From positions 1,054,001-1,118,000 of the forward strand of contig JAXMDC010000002.1 of the NCBI GenBank assembly GCA_046349035.1: DNA of 64,000 nucleotides. The letters run 5' to 3'. Under the pieces are notes generated by a model. That model did no database searches. It was not told the origin of the DNA and was given only the letters and a program-made list of their open reading frames with translations. Of this stretch, positions 17,089-25,768 are shown piece after piece (position 1 is the stretch's first letter; each line of letters starts with the position of its first letter). Made by a program: the position numbers and the translations under genes. Origin of the DNA: JAXMDC01 sp046349035 (GTDB lineage Bacteria > Pseudomonadota > Alphaproteobacteria > Rhizobiales > Kaistiaceae).

Positions 17089-18018
17089 ATGCAAGAGGAA
17101 ATTGGCCGGCACCAATCAATTGAGTACCTCGCCTCGGAGCGGGCTTTTGCCTGGGAGGCGGATTGGCTGCGCGACTTACTCGGCGCCCCCTGCTTCGATC
17201 GCTTCCGTCGAGCGGACTTCGACACCGAACTACCCCGATCGCCGACCGTGGCCATCGTCAATGCCGGAACAGGCTATCGACGATTCTTGGACGACCTGAG
17301 CGAGGGACAAATCCGTTACGGCGTAATCTTGTTGTCTGACGAATTTCTTTCGGAGCCCTGCGATTACATCGACGATCCCTACTGCACGTTCATCGCACGG
17401 AACTACGTCCACCCTGCCCTCGACGGCCATCCAAAAGTGCTTGCGTTAGGTCTGGGGTACAGAAATGGGTTCGTCGCGCGTCAACCGAGGCTGCCCCCAG
17501 ACAAGCGGCGCTACGCCTGGAACTTCATGGGCACCGTCCGCGACGAACCGCGCCGCCTGGCCCTTGCCGCCTTCTCGGATTGCGCGCCGAACTTCCTCCA
17601 TCAGACGTCCCACTTCAACTCAAGCGACTACTTGGACGTGGAGACCTATGCCGGTGTTCTAACTAATTCGCGGTTCACCCTTTGCCCGCAGGGCCACATC
17701 AATATCGATAGCTTCCGCTTCTGCGAGGCGCTTGAAGCCGGTTCGATACCGGTGGTTCTGGAGCGGGCGAGACACTTCAACGCGCGGCCGACCTACTGGC
17801 ACCGCCTCTTCCCGGGCGAGACTGAGTTGCCCTTCATTGTCGCCACCGACTGGCAGCTTGCACGCCGTCAGGTCGACGATCTCCTCCAACCTGCGGCAAG
17901 AGACGCACTCCGCGCAAAACAGGAAGCGTGCTGCACTTTCTGGCAATCTTGGAAACGCCGATGGGGCGACGCTCTTCACACGATGATAGGAAGCGTCGCG
18001 GGCGCTGCAAACGGCTAG
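17089..18018 (+). CDS. Exostosin-like (GT47-type) glycosyltransferase
   Basis: This 309-residue protein resembles exostosin-family glycosyltransferases. The diagnostic C-terminal stretch is FTLCPQGHINIDSFRFCEAL followed by EAGSIPVVLE, the GT-B nucleotide-sugar site of the family. The N-terminal half includes RNYVHPAL and YAWNFMGTVRDEPR, also typical. The ATG at 17089 lies 2 nt after the GT2 stop, so translation is coupled. Its 3' end overlaps the convergent SPINDLY-type gene by 4 nt. Exostosin-like enzymes in bacteria usually build surface glycans, but the specific product is unknown. Two cysteines late in the protein (EACCTFW) are unexplained. Confidence 0.72.
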   Translation: MQEEIGRHQSIEYLASERAFAWEADWLRDLLGAPCFDRFRRADFDTELPRSPTVAIVNAGTGYRRFLDDLSEGQIRYGVILLSDEFLSEPCDYIDDPYCTFIARNYVHPALDGHPKVLALGLGYRNGFVARQPRLPPDKRRYAWNFMGTVRDEPRRLALAAFSDCAPNFLHQTSHFNSSDYLDVETYAGVLTNSRFTLCPQGHINIDSFRFCEALEAGSIPVVLERARHFNARPTYWHRLFPGETELPFIVATDWQLARRQVDDLLQPAARDALRAKQEACCTFWQSWKRRWGDALHTMIGSVAGAANG

Positions 18019-20153
18019 GTTTTCGGAGACAACCGATCTCCAATGCGCGGCTGTTCCATCATGTGGAGATACGCCGCTTCGATGTTGGTGCGGAAGCGAT
18101 CGGTGTTGAATAGCGCCGTTTCACCGCGATTCTTCAACAGCTTTGCTTTTACCGAGCGAAGGAGTTGGGGATTCCATGCAAGGCGGAGCGCCAAGCGTTC
18201 GTAGTCGTGCAACGTCGACGTTATGAGTTCCGGCATGCCAATCGCCGAAAGCACGCTTGCCCCGACTCGCCCCGCGAACGTCTCCCCTAGGCATGTCACA
18301 ACCGGTACGCCGACCCACAGCGCATCACTTGCGGTCGTATGCGCGCCGCACGGCAGCGTGTCCAGGAACAAATCGGCTAGACTCATACGGGCCAGGTGAT
18401 CTGCCTGTGGTAACGCCTTCGCGAAGCGCATTCGTTCCGGCTGCAGCCCCCGAGACGCCGCCTCGCGAACGAGATTCCGGTGTGCAGCCCCCTCCCCGCG
18501 ATCCAAGAACCAAATGACGCTCCCCTCGACAGATCGCACCAGCCGGCACCAGATATCGAGGATCGCCGGCGTGATCTTGAATGGATTGTGGAAGGCACAG
18601 AAAATGACGGCATCGTTCGGGAGTCCACACGACGCCCGGTCGGGAACCCCCGCAACCGGGCGGCGGTCGTCGGTCGCCTGATAAGTGTCGGGGAGGTAGA
18701 CGACCTCTTCCGAATAGAAATCCCGGTCCGCCGGCGGAATAACCACCCGGTCGGCCACGATAAAATCGATATAGGGTGCCCCCATCGTGCCCGGAAAACC
18801 AAGATACGAGACCTGCACCGGCGCCGGCCGATGGGCAAGGATGCCGGGACGGCTATCGCGGGTGAAGCCCTTCAAGTCCACTGCGATGTCGATCTCGAGC
18901 GCCCTTATTGTTTCGGCGGTTTGCCGGTCGGATTGGGCAGCAACGTCGACGAATCGGTCGAACGCGCCTTCGATGCGTCGCCGCATCGCCGATGGCGCCG
19001 ACGGCCCGAATGATATGCCGGTCACCTCGAACCTTTTCCGGTCATGGCGCTCGATAAGTCCAGCCATCAAGTGGGCGGTTGCATGCTCGTAATAATCGGC
19101 CGAGAGATATGCTAGGCGGACCCGATCATGATCGTAGCGCTCGCCACGCCAAAGCGGCTCGGCCGCAGGCGGATATTCCCGACCGGCATACGCGACGGCA
19201 CACTTCAGTTGATCGCGAGGTGTGCCACCAAGGGTGATGAGCGTGAAGGGAGTCACCACTGCCTTGCCGGACCGCACCCCGGCCACGATTCTCTCCACCC
19301 GCGTGTCGAGACCGTCCCATAGAAGGTTGGCCGTTTGAAAATTGACCGCCTCGCCGAGGGCGTAGTTCTCTTCGCCGCTGGCCAAAAGCCGCTCATGAGC
19401 GGCCATCGCTTCCCCCGCCCTTCCGAGAACCGCCAAGGCGGCCGCGCGGGCTCGGAGCGCTGGCACCAAATCGGGCCGGATCGAAAGCGCCGTGTCGGCG
19501 CTTTCGATTGCCTCTTGGAACCGCCCGAGGCTGAGCAGTGACTTGGCCTGATTGGCCCACGCTGCGGCGTGGGCGGGACGGAGTGCCACGACACGCTCGT
19601 ACGCGATCACTGCTTCGTCAAATCGCCGGAGCGCGCGGAGTGCGTTGCCGCGATTGAACAGGACATCTGGCGACTTTGGGGCCAGCGCCAGCGCCCTGTC
19701 GTAGTCGGCAAGGGCCCGCTCCGGCTGGGACGAGGCAAGGAAGACATCCCCCCGATTTCCGAGGGCATTGGCAAATCCCGGATCGAGGGACAGCGCCCGG
19801 TCGAGACACGTAAGCGCCTCGGGGAAGCGTTTCAGGAGCGTCAAAGCGACCCCGCGATTCGCCCATGCGGGGGCAGCATCCGGATCGACGGCCAAAGCTC
19901 GTGCGATCAGCGCCTCGGCCTCTTCATAGGAGCCTTGTTGCGAGCGCACGATGCCCAGAAGGTGCAGGCCGTCGAAATTGCCGGGCTCGATGTCAAGAAC
20001 CCGCCGATAGGCCGCCTCTGCGTCGGCTAGGCGACCCTGCTGATGCATACGGATGGCCCGGTCGAGAGTCTGGTCCAAGTCCGTCAAGGATTTGTCCGCT
20101 ATGTGCGCTCGGTCATGTTCCGCTATGGCGTTCTTCGGCGTTGCGAGCGCCAA
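18015..20153 (-). CDS. TPR protein with SPINDLY-type O-GlcNAc-transferase-like domain (copy 1)
   Basis: Up to 712 aa. Residues about 30-240 form tandem TPRs (repeats such as AEAAYRRVLDIEPGNFDGLH). Residues about 345-700 form a GT41-like domain with VRLAYLSADYYEHATAHLMA, DIAVDLKGFT, VQVSYLGFPGTMGAPYIDF and the donor-site region DTLPCGAHTTASDALWVGVP. GT41 enzymes glycosylate Ser/Thr of proteins in the cytoplasm, with TPRs choosing the target. The start is unsure: the outermost in-frame codon is TTG at 20153, abutting the porin terminator hairpin. TTGs at 20087 and 20078 would also keep the first TPR. The gene lies downstream of the porin and convergent with the exostosin-like gene. The target protein is unknown. 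Confidence 0.85.
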   Translation of the reverse strand: MALATPKNAIAEHDRAHIADKSLTDLDQTLDRAIRMHQQGRLADAEAAYRRVLDIEPGNFDGLHLLGIVRSQQGSYEEAEALIARALAVDPDAAPAWANRGVALTLLKRFPEALTCLDRALSLDPGFANALGNRGDVFLASSQPERALADYDRALALAPKSPDVLFNRGNALRALRRFDEAVIAYERVVALRPAHAAAWANQAKSLLSLGRFQEAIESADTALSIRPDLVPALRARAAALAVLGRAGEAMAAHERLLASGEENYALGEAVNFQTANLLWDGLDTRVERIVAGVRSGKAVVTPFTLITLGGTPRDQLKCAVAYAGREYPPAAEPLWRGERYDHDRVRLAYLSADYYEHATAHLMAGLIERHDRKRFEVTGISFGPSAPSAMRRRIEGAFDRFVDVAAQSDRQTAETIRALEIDIAVDLKGFTRDSRPGILAHRPAPVQVSYLGFPGTMGAPYIDFIVADRVVIPPADRDFYSEEVVYLPDTYQATDDRRPVAGVPDRASCGLPNDAVIFCAFHNPFKITPAILDIWCRLVRSVEGSVIWFLDRGEGAAHRNLVREAASRGLQPERMRFAKALPQADHLARMSLADLFLDTLPCGAHTTASDALWVGVPVVTCLGETFAGRVGASVLSAIGMPELITSTLHDYERLALRLAWNPQLLRSVKAKLLKNRGETALFNTDRFRTNIEAAYLHMMEQPRIGDRLSPKT

Positions 20154-20156
20154 AAT

Positions 20157-20190
20157 GCAAGCGCCCGGCGGAGACCCGCCGGGCGCTTGC
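20157..20190 (-). terminator. Rho-independent terminator of the porin gene
   Basis: A perfect 15-bp inverted repeat (GCAAGCGCCCGGCGG and its complement) with a 4-nt loop lies 21 nt beyond the porin stop. Reading on the minus strand it is followed by ATTTTGG. The stem is very GC-rich and is the strongest hairpin I saw in the window. It ends 3 nt before the outermost possible start codon of the downstream SPINDLY-type gene. Confidence 0.85.
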
Positions 20191-20211
20191 TCTAAGCTAG
20201 CTGATCCTCCC

Positions 20212-21480
20212 TTACGGGAAGCTGCGCTGAATCTGGATCTGGCCGGTCGTCGTGGCGATCGTACCCTCCGTCATCTGCCACCGCACCGCGCCCCTCAGGT
20301 TCAGGTTGCGCACGAGAGTGTAAGTCGACGAGAACTCGACTTCAGTCGAGTCACGGATACCCTGACCCTGGGTGCCGACCGACGGAGTATCGCGGAAGCT
20401 CGCGGTGAATTCCGATGACAACGCGCCCGCGCCTGTCGACCCATTCTGCGCCCAGAAGTGGATAAACGACACCAAGTAGTTATAGTAATTACCCCTTGGT
20501 CCGGTGTTCGGCAACAGAGACGCATCGTAGTTCAGGCCGAGTCCAATCCACTCACCGGTATGGGCCGAGTATTCGAACAAGCCGCGCAGGCGATCACCCT
20601 TGGCGATTGCCGAAAGATCGACTTCGATGCCGGCGCCGGCACCCCACGAATCCTTCCACATACGATCGCCGAAGCCGACGGAGAATTTGCCGCTCACCAG
20701 CCCCAACTGGTAGGTCATAGCCGCGACAAGATCGGGGATATTCCCGGTCGGCTGATTGTTCAGCTGGATAGAGCACGATGCCGTCGTCGCACTCGTGCAC
20801 ATGGAAGCGATGCTCGCCCCCGGATTCACGTTGGTGAAATACCGCTGCCGGTAGTCCTCGGCGGCAAACAGAAACCCAACGTTACCCAGAGCAAAGGCCA
20901 AGCGCAGCTGGTTCGACGTGATGTTGGAGCCGAGGCCAGCGTCAAGCGTGAATCCGCGACTAATGTCGAAGGCCGACCCCGTGTAACCGGCGAGAACTGG
21001 ACCGAGTTGCACAAACGCCGAGCCGACCGTGTAATCGCGATCGACAAACGTAGCCGACGCAAGCGTGCTTTTCCCGGCCGGGATCGTACGCCCGTAGCCA
21101 TCGATGTTGGCGGTCACGGTAAACTGACCGGTCAGCTGACCGTATTCGGTGTTGGACGTCGTGATCACCGTCAACGCCGCCGCAGAAGTGAATTCGTGAT
21201 CGTCGTCGAGACCCGAGTTCGTACCGACATGACCGGGGTTCCGATTATCGCCGATCGTCAGGTTGAACGTCACCGTGCCCTGGAGCCTGATGCAGGTGTC
21301 CAGGCCGGGAGCGAAGAAGTAGCCTGTGCCGAAGGCGCTGCAGATGCGCACATAGTCGACAGCGGGTGCCGCCGGCGCGGCGGCGGGAGCCGGGCGGGCG
21401 GGGGTCTTATCGGCGGCCTGGGCGGCGCTGACCGTCATGAGAGCGGCGGCAGAACCGAGGAGAAGCGTCCTGAAATTCAT
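20212..21480 (-). CDS. Porin, Porin_2 family (outer membrane)
   Basis: A 422-residue outer membrane beta-barrel of the type common in alphaproteobacteria. The signal peptide ends TVSAAQAA, followed by a Pro/Ala-rich stretch (about residues 24-40). The family signature is VDYVRICSAFGTGYFFAPG then LDTCIRLQGTV, with the paired cysteines typical of Porin_2. The remainder is rich in alternating strand segments and ends in Phe-Pro rather than a terminal aromatic residue. The ATG at 21480 has a GGAGG site and starts a clean signal peptide, so the upstream open frame was rejected. A strong terminator follows, consistent with high, monocistronic expression. Confidence 0.88.
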   Translation of the reverse strand: MNFRTLLLGSAAALMTVSAAQAADKTPARPAPAAAPAAPAVDYVRICSAFGTGYFFAPGLDTCIRLQGTVTFNLTIGDNRNPGHVGTNSGLDDDHEFTSAAALTVITTSNTEYGQLTGQFTVTANIDGYGRTIPAGKSTLASATFVDRDYTVGSAFVQLGPVLAGYTGSAFDISRGFTLDAGLGSNITSNQLRLAFALGNVGFLFAAEDYRQRYFTNVNPGASIASMCTSATTASCSIQLNNQPTGNIPDLVAAMTYQLGLVSGKFSVGFGDRMWKDSWGAGAGIEVDLSAIAKGDRLRGLFEYSAHTGEWIGLGLNYDASLLPNTGPRGNYYNYLVSFIHFWAQNGSTGAGALSSEFTASFRDTPSVGTQGQGIRDSTEVEFSSTYTLVRNLNLRGAVRWQMTEGTIATTTGQIQIQRSFP

Positions 21481-21975
21481 AATCCCTGACCTCCGATGGT
21501 CATTGTTAGGTCCGCCCTCGCTCCAGAACCATCGCGCCATTCTTCGGCGCCCCCCAGCTCCGGATGAGGATCGTCCCGATCCCCCACTCTCGCCCGCCGG
21601 TCCGCGTCTTTGCCCACCCCTGGGCCACCGGCAAAACGACACGACAGAGGAGCCAAGTTCCCCCCTCGCAGTGCCGACAATAGCTGGGCTGTCGGCCGGC
21701 GCAACCGCGAAAGCACCCATGGAACCCCTCGGTTAAGAGGTTTTGGAGACGTGTTGCAGATTTGGCACGAATTCCGGGGACGGCCGATTGTTCGGGCTTG
21801 ATTTTTGCGCGACCAAAGTGATGGGAGAAATTCGCCTCCCTTGATCGAACTCGTGCCGTAGCCGGCTGTCGGCGCAACGCATCCGGTGATTCGCCGAGGT
21901 GGCGCTGACACCACCGGTTCGCATTGGGAGAAAAGCCTTGATCGGCTATTGACGCGCCTTTATTCCCGGCCGGAC
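21481..21975. other. Intergenic region between porin gene and tRNA-Ser
   Basis: This 495-nt stretch carries the porin promoter and leader (minus) and the tRNA promoter (plus). Open frames crossing it on the minus strand extend from the antisense of the tRNA and are not genes. A short GGGAG/CTCCC inverted repeat lies near 21823-21840. I see no further gene or RNA. Confidence 0.45.
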
Positions 21976-22068
21976 GGAGAGGTGGCCGAGTGGTCGAAGG
22001 CGCTCGCCTGCTAAGCGAGTATACGGTCAAAAGCTGTATCGTGGGTTCGAATCCCATCCTCTCCGCCA
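21976..22068 (+). tRNA. tRNA-Ser (anticodon GCU)
   Basis: A 93-nt tRNA with the long variable arm of serine tRNAs. The acceptor stem pairs GGAGAGG (21976-21982) with CCTCTCC (22058-22064), followed by discriminator G and an encoded CCA (22066-22068). The anticodon stem CTCGC/GCGAG surrounds loop CTGCTAA, placing anticodon GCT at 22010-22012, which reads AGC and AGU. The T-arm contains GGGTTCGAATCCC. It is a single tRNA, not part of a cluster. Confidence 0.97.
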
Positions 22069-22129
22069 GATTCAGGAAAGCGCACGCCGATCCCGTCTGG
22101 TCGCCGGCGCTTGCCGGGCGGCCGCACCG

Positions 22130-23935
22130 ATGACGCCTGGGTCCGGCGACACCAAATCGGCTGCCGCCCAATCCTACCGCGAACTCGAAACCGCCTTTGC
22201 CGCACATGAGGCCGGAAATCTCGATGCGGCAGACGCGGCATACCGCACCATTTTGCTGGCCGATCCCCGTAATTTTCACGCGCTTCAGCTTTTGGGCACC
22301 CTCGACGCGCAGCGCCTGCGCTACGCTTCCGCCGAGAGGCACTGGCGCGAGGCGCTCGGCGTGCGGCCGGATTCTGCGCTGGTCGCCGGTAATCTCGCCC
22401 TCATTCTGCACCGCCAGGGCCGGGACGATGAAGCGCTGCCCCTCGCCGAGGCCGCCCTCGCCGCCGATGCTGCCAACGTTCACGCGCTGCATCACCGCGC
22501 CAGCATCCTGCGATCGCTGCGGCGGCTCGACGAAGCCGCAACGACCGCCGAACGATTGCTCGCCCTTGCCCCCGAATACCCTTACGCCCTCGGTCTATTG
22601 GCGCAGATCAAGCGTGAGTCGTGTGATTGGCGAAGCCTCGATGCTCTCACCGACAGCATAGTCGCCGCAATCCGCGGCGGCCGACCAGCGGTCACCCCTT
22701 TCACCTTTCTCGCCCTCTCCGACTCGCTCCCCGATCAGCGGCTCTGCGCTGAGACTTTCGCCCGCGCCGCAGCCGTTGGCAGCACAACCCGGCGTGAGAG
22801 CAAGAGAAGGGACCGCATTCACGTCGCTTATCTCTCTGCGGATTTCTACGATCACCCGACTGCGTATCTCGCTGCCGGTCTGTTCGAGAGCCACGATCGC
22901 GCCCGCTTCGAGGTGACCGCAGTTTCCTACGGCGGAAAGCGCGAGGGCGCCTGGCGGCGGCGCCTGGAAGGGGCGTTCGAGCGATTCGTCGATTTGTCGG
23001 ATCTCAGCGACGCCGAAGCCGCACGGGCTGTTGCGAGTCTTGACGTGGACATTGCGGTCGACCTGAAGGGTTACACCAAGGACGCGCGGCCGGGGATTCT
23101 CGAACACCGTCCCGCTTCGCTTCAGGTCGCCTATCTCGGGTATCCCGGAACGTCAGGCTCGCCGGCAATCGACTATCTCATCGCCGACAGAACGGTGGTT
23201 CCTTCCGAGCACCGCAAGTACTACAGCGAGGCTGTCATCGCCCTGCCGGAAACCTATCAGGTCAATGACCGGCTGCCGGCAGCTCCGCCGGGGCCAACTC
23301 GCCATGCGATCGGACTGCCCGAAAACACCTTCATCTTCGCCTGCTTCGCCAGCGCCTACAAGATCACGCCGCCCGTCTTTACCGCTTGGATGCGTACGCT
23401 GAAGGCCGCCGAAGGCAGCGTTCTGTGGCTGCTTGCCACCAGTCCCGCCGCAGTGACCAACCTGACGAGGGAGGCGGCAGCGCACCGCGTAGGCGCCGAC
23501 CGCCTCCTCTTTGCTCCGCCCGCATCGCACCGCGCTCACCTTGCCCGCCAGGGCTGCGCCGATCTTTTTCTCGATACGCAGCCCTACGGTATGCACACCG
23601 GTGCCAGCGACGCTCTCGCAGCCGGCGTCCCGGTCTTGACCTGTCTTGGCCGATCCTTTGCCGGACGCGTCGCTGCCAGTCTGCTGCGGGCAGTGGGCCT
23701 GCCTGAACTCGTGGCCGCATCAATTCACGAATACGAAGCGATTGCCATCGAACTTGCGCGAACGCCGTCGCGACTCGCAACGCTAAGCCGGCGTCTCTTC
23801 GAGCATCGCGCCGCGGGCGGCATCTTTGACCCCGTCCATTTCGCGAAGCAGCTTGAGAGCGCCTATACGACCATTTGGGAGCGCTATTTGCGCGGCGAGC
23901 CGCCGTCCGATCTCAGCGTCGTAGCAGCGCCGTAA
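22130..23935 (+). CDS. TPR protein with SPINDLY-type O-GlcNAc-transferase-like domain (copy 2)
   Basis: A 601-residue relative of the copy at 18-20 kb, with fewer TPRs (about residues 15-150) and a full GT41-like domain from about residue 225. Shared motifs are HVAYLSADFYDHPTAYLAAG, DIAVDLKGYTKDARPGIL, LQVAYLGYPGTSGSPAIDY and DTQPYGMHTGASDALAAGVP. It should be a cytoplasmic enzyme transferring a sugar from a nucleotide donor to a protein acceptor. Shorter TPRs suggest a different target from copy 1. It starts 61 nt after the tRNA-Ser and ends convergently with the Fur-family gene. Confidence 0.87.
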   Translation: MTPGSGDTKSAAAQSYRELETAFAAHEAGNLDAADAAYRTILLADPRNFHALQLLGTLDAQRLRYASAERHWREALGVRPDSALVAGNLALILHRQGRDDEALPLAEAALAADAANVHALHHRASILRSLRRLDEAATTAERLLALAPEYPYALGLLAQIKRESCDWRSLDALTDSIVAAIRGGRPAVTPFTFLALSDSLPDQRLCAETFARAAAVGSTTRRESKRRDRIHVAYLSADFYDHPTAYLAAGLFESHDRARFEVTAVSYGGKREGAWRRRLEGAFERFVDLSDLSDAEAARAVASLDVDIAVDLKGYTKDARPGILEHRPASLQVAYLGYPGTSGSPAIDYLIADRTVVPSEHRKYYSEAVIALPETYQVNDRLPAAPPGPTRHAIGLPENTFIFACFASAYKITPPVFTAWMRTLKAAEGSVLWLLATSPAAVTNLTREAAAHRVGADRLLFAPPASHRAHLARQGCADLFLDTQPYGMHTGASDALAAGVPVLTCLGRSFAGRVAASLLRAVGLPELVAASIHEYEAIAIELARTPSRLATLSRRLFEHRAAGGIFDPVHFAKQLESAYTTIWERYLRGEPPSDLSVVAAP

Positions 23936-23945
23936 GGCACACCGG

Positions 23946-24347
23946 CTACTTGCTGCAGGCGCCGCACACGCCGCGAAGCTCAGCGTGAGCCGCGCGAAGC
24001 TTGAACCCCTCCCCGGCCGCCGACTGCGCCAGCACGGGTTCCGCCTCGCTCATCGAAACCTCGGTGACCCGCCCGCAACTGTCGCAGATCGCGAAGGCAA
24101 CGTCGTCCTGGTGGTTCGGATGCTCGCAAAACAGAAAGGCGTTCAGCGATGCAATGCGGTGCACGAGGCCCGCGTCGATCAGCTTGTCGAGGGCGCGGTA
24201 GACCTGCGGCGGCGCTCGAACGCCTTTGACCGCCGTTTTGTCGAGGATTTGGTAGGCGCTCAGCGGTCGCCCAGCCTGCCGCAAAACCTCGAGGACGGTC
24301 GCCTGGTTGGCGGTAAGTGAAACCGTTGCGCTCATTGCAGCGAACAT
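23946..24347 (-). CDS. Fur-family transcriptional regulator, Zur-like
   Basis: A 133-residue Fur-superfamily repressor. The N-terminal winged helix contains LSAYQILDKT and APPQVYRALDKLIDAGLVHR. The C-terminal metal-binding region has FLFCEHPNHQDD, then CDSC (Cys88, Cys91) and CGAC (Cys128, Cys131), the four cysteines of a structural zinc site. The sequence is nearer Zur (zinc uptake regulator) than ferric Fur, but sequence alone cannot settle the metal. It starts at 24347 (or the ATG four codons later) and is divergent from the sigma factor gene, with only 34 nt between the two starts, so the promoters overlap. No zinc transporter gene is nearby. Confidence 0.82.
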   Translation of the reverse strand: MFAAMSATVSLTANQATVLEVLRQAGRPLSAYQILDKTAVKGVRAPPQVYRALDKLIDAGLVHRIASLNAFLFCEHPNHQDDVAFAICDSCGRVTEVSMSEAEPVLAQSAAGEGFKLRAAHAELRGVCGACSK

Positions 24348-24381
24348 AAGTCGTCGGAAACGATCCAGGAAGGGTTAAGCC

Positions 24382-25047
24382 GTGCCGCCAAACGCGTCTG
24401 CGGCCCTGTTGGTCAGCGGAAGGCCGGCTTCCCGCCAAGGGCAAGTCCTGGCATCATCGCGGAGAATGACCGCAACGACCGCAGCCGAGAGCGGCCTCGA
24501 TCTCGACCGAAAGTTGACGGCCGCGATGGCGTCAGCTCAGGCGGGAGACAGGCAGGCCTACGAGCGATTGCTGCGCGACAGCGCGCCGATCGTGCGCCGC
24601 GTCGCTCGCCGCGGCGGAGCTGTGGGCGATCGCATCGAGGATGTCGTCCAGGATGTGCTGATCACCGTCCATCGGGTGCGGCACACCTTCGACCCGGCAC
24701 GATCTTATGTCGCGTGGCTGACCGCCATTGCCCAACGCCGCACCATCGATCTCCTACGGCGTACCGGCCGTCAGCAATCGCGCGAGATTAACGCGCCGCT
24801 GGCATATGAAGCCTATGCCGACCCGGGGCACGAAACCGATACCGCGGAGGCCGCTAGCGAAGCCGATCGTCTCCGCGCCGCGATCGCAACGCTGCCCGCC
24901 GGACAGCGCGAGGCGGTAACCGCGCTCGCACTGCAGGAATACTCGTTGAACGAAGCATCGGCGACAACGGGAAAGACCAAAACGGCGCTCAAGGTGAACT
25001 TGCACCGGGCTATCCGGACGCTACGCTCTCGACTGGCTGGGCAATGA
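24382..25047 (+). CDS. ECF-type RNA polymerase sigma factor (NrsF-linked)
   Basis: An ECF sigma factor with region 2 around residues 40-125 (DVVQDVLITVHRVRHTFDPA and AWLTAIAQRRTIDLLRR) and region 4 at the C-terminus (LPAGQREAVTALALQEYSL, then KTALKVNLHRAIRTLR). Two starts compete. GTG at 24382 (221 aa) has a strong AGGAAGGG site, while ATG at 24466 (193 aa) lies closer to the conserved region but has its GGAGA too near. The stop overlaps the downstream DUF1109 gene as ATGA, the usual sigma/anti-sigma arrangement. In Caulobacter the SigF/NrsF pair responds to heavy-metal stress; the signal here is unknown. Confidence 0.87.
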   Translation: MPPNASAALLVSGRPASRQGQVLASSRRMTATTAAESGLDLDRKLTAAMASAQAGDRQAYERLLRDSAPIVRRVARRGGAVGDRIEDVVQDVLITVHRVRHTFDPARSYVAWLTAIAQRRTIDLLRRTGRQQSREINAPLAYEAYADPGHETDTAEAASEADRLRAAIATLPAGQREAVTALALQEYSLNEASATTGKTKTALKVNLHRAIRTLRSRLAGQ

Positions 25048-25745
25048 CAATGGCAACTGCAGACAATCTTTCCGCACTGATCGGCGACTTGTCAGCCGAC
25101 TTGCGCCCAGTGCGGCCCCTTTGGAAGCCGCTATTGAGAGCAGCCGTTTGGTCGGTCGGTGTCGCGGCGCTTGCCGTCTACCTCTATGCGACCGGCGGGC
25201 GCCTGCGCCTCGGTGTCGCCGAAACACCTGACGCATTCGTCGTGATCGGCATTGCCGCCTCCGTGGTGACGGCCGTGCTTGCCGCGTTCGCCGCTTTTGA
25301 GGTCAGCCTTCCCGACCGCAGTGCCGCGTGGGCGCTGCTCCCCCTGCCGGCGCTCGCAGTGTGGGTCGCCGCAACCGGGCTTGGCTGCCTCGCCAACCTT
25401 GGCAGCAACGATCCGGGCATGTTCGGCGCGACCTTGAAGGAGGCTCAGCAGTGCCTGGTATTCATCGCCAAGTGGTCGCTTCCAGTGTCGCTGGCACTGA
25501 TACTGATGCTCCGGCGGGCGCGACCGCTGCGCCCCATGCTGGTAGCGGTACTGGGAGGGCTGGCCGCTGCCGGGGCTGGCGCCGCTTTGCTTATTATGGT
25601 GCATGTCCACGAATCGACGGTCCTTGATCTGCTCCTTCACTTCGCCGCTGTGGGTCTGGTCGTGGCGCTCAACGCCGCGGTCGGTGGCGCCCTGATCGGC
25701 GCCGGCAGCTCTTCCCGCCCGACTCGACGCAACAACGAGGTCTAG
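25044..25745 (+). CDS. NrsF-like membrane anti-sigma factor (DUF1109)
   Basis: A 233-residue protein with a short cytoplasmic N-terminus and about six predicted membrane segments, as in NrsF proteins that hold an ECF sigma factor at the membrane. Two cysteines, Cys115 (TGLGCLANLG) and Cys137 (EAQQCLVF), match the conserved pair reported as needed for signal response in Caulobacter NrsF; that importance is knowledge of the family, not shown here. It overlaps the sigma gene by 4 nt, so synthesis is coupled. The C-terminus is a short basic tail. Confidence 0.86.
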   Translation: MTMATADNLSALIGDLSADLRPVRPLWKPLLRAAVWSVGVAALAVYLYATGGRLRLGVAETPDAFVVIGIAASVVTAVLAAFAAFEVSLPDRSAAWALLPLPALAVWVAATGLGCLANLGSNDPGMFGATLKEAQQCLVFIAKWSLPVSLALILMLRRARPLRPMLVAVLGGLAAAGAGAALLIMVHVHESTVLDLLLHFAAVGLVVALNAAVGGALIGAGSSSRPTRRNNEV

Positions 25746-25768
25746 CGGCCCGACTCCGCCACCGCTGA

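Noticed and set aside
21976..22068. tRNA-Ser as an integration site for an island holding the glycosyltransferases
   Set aside because: No duplicate of the tRNA 3' end was noticed elsewhere in the window, no integrase is present, and the porin and housekeeping genes continue on both sides.
21506..22495. Minus-strand open frame across the tRNA-Ser, encoding a stretch resembling ERMGFEPTIQLLTVYSLSRR
   Set aside because: This is the antisense translation of the tRNA-Ser gene, a well-known annotation artefact, and it overlaps a good coding sequence on the other strand.
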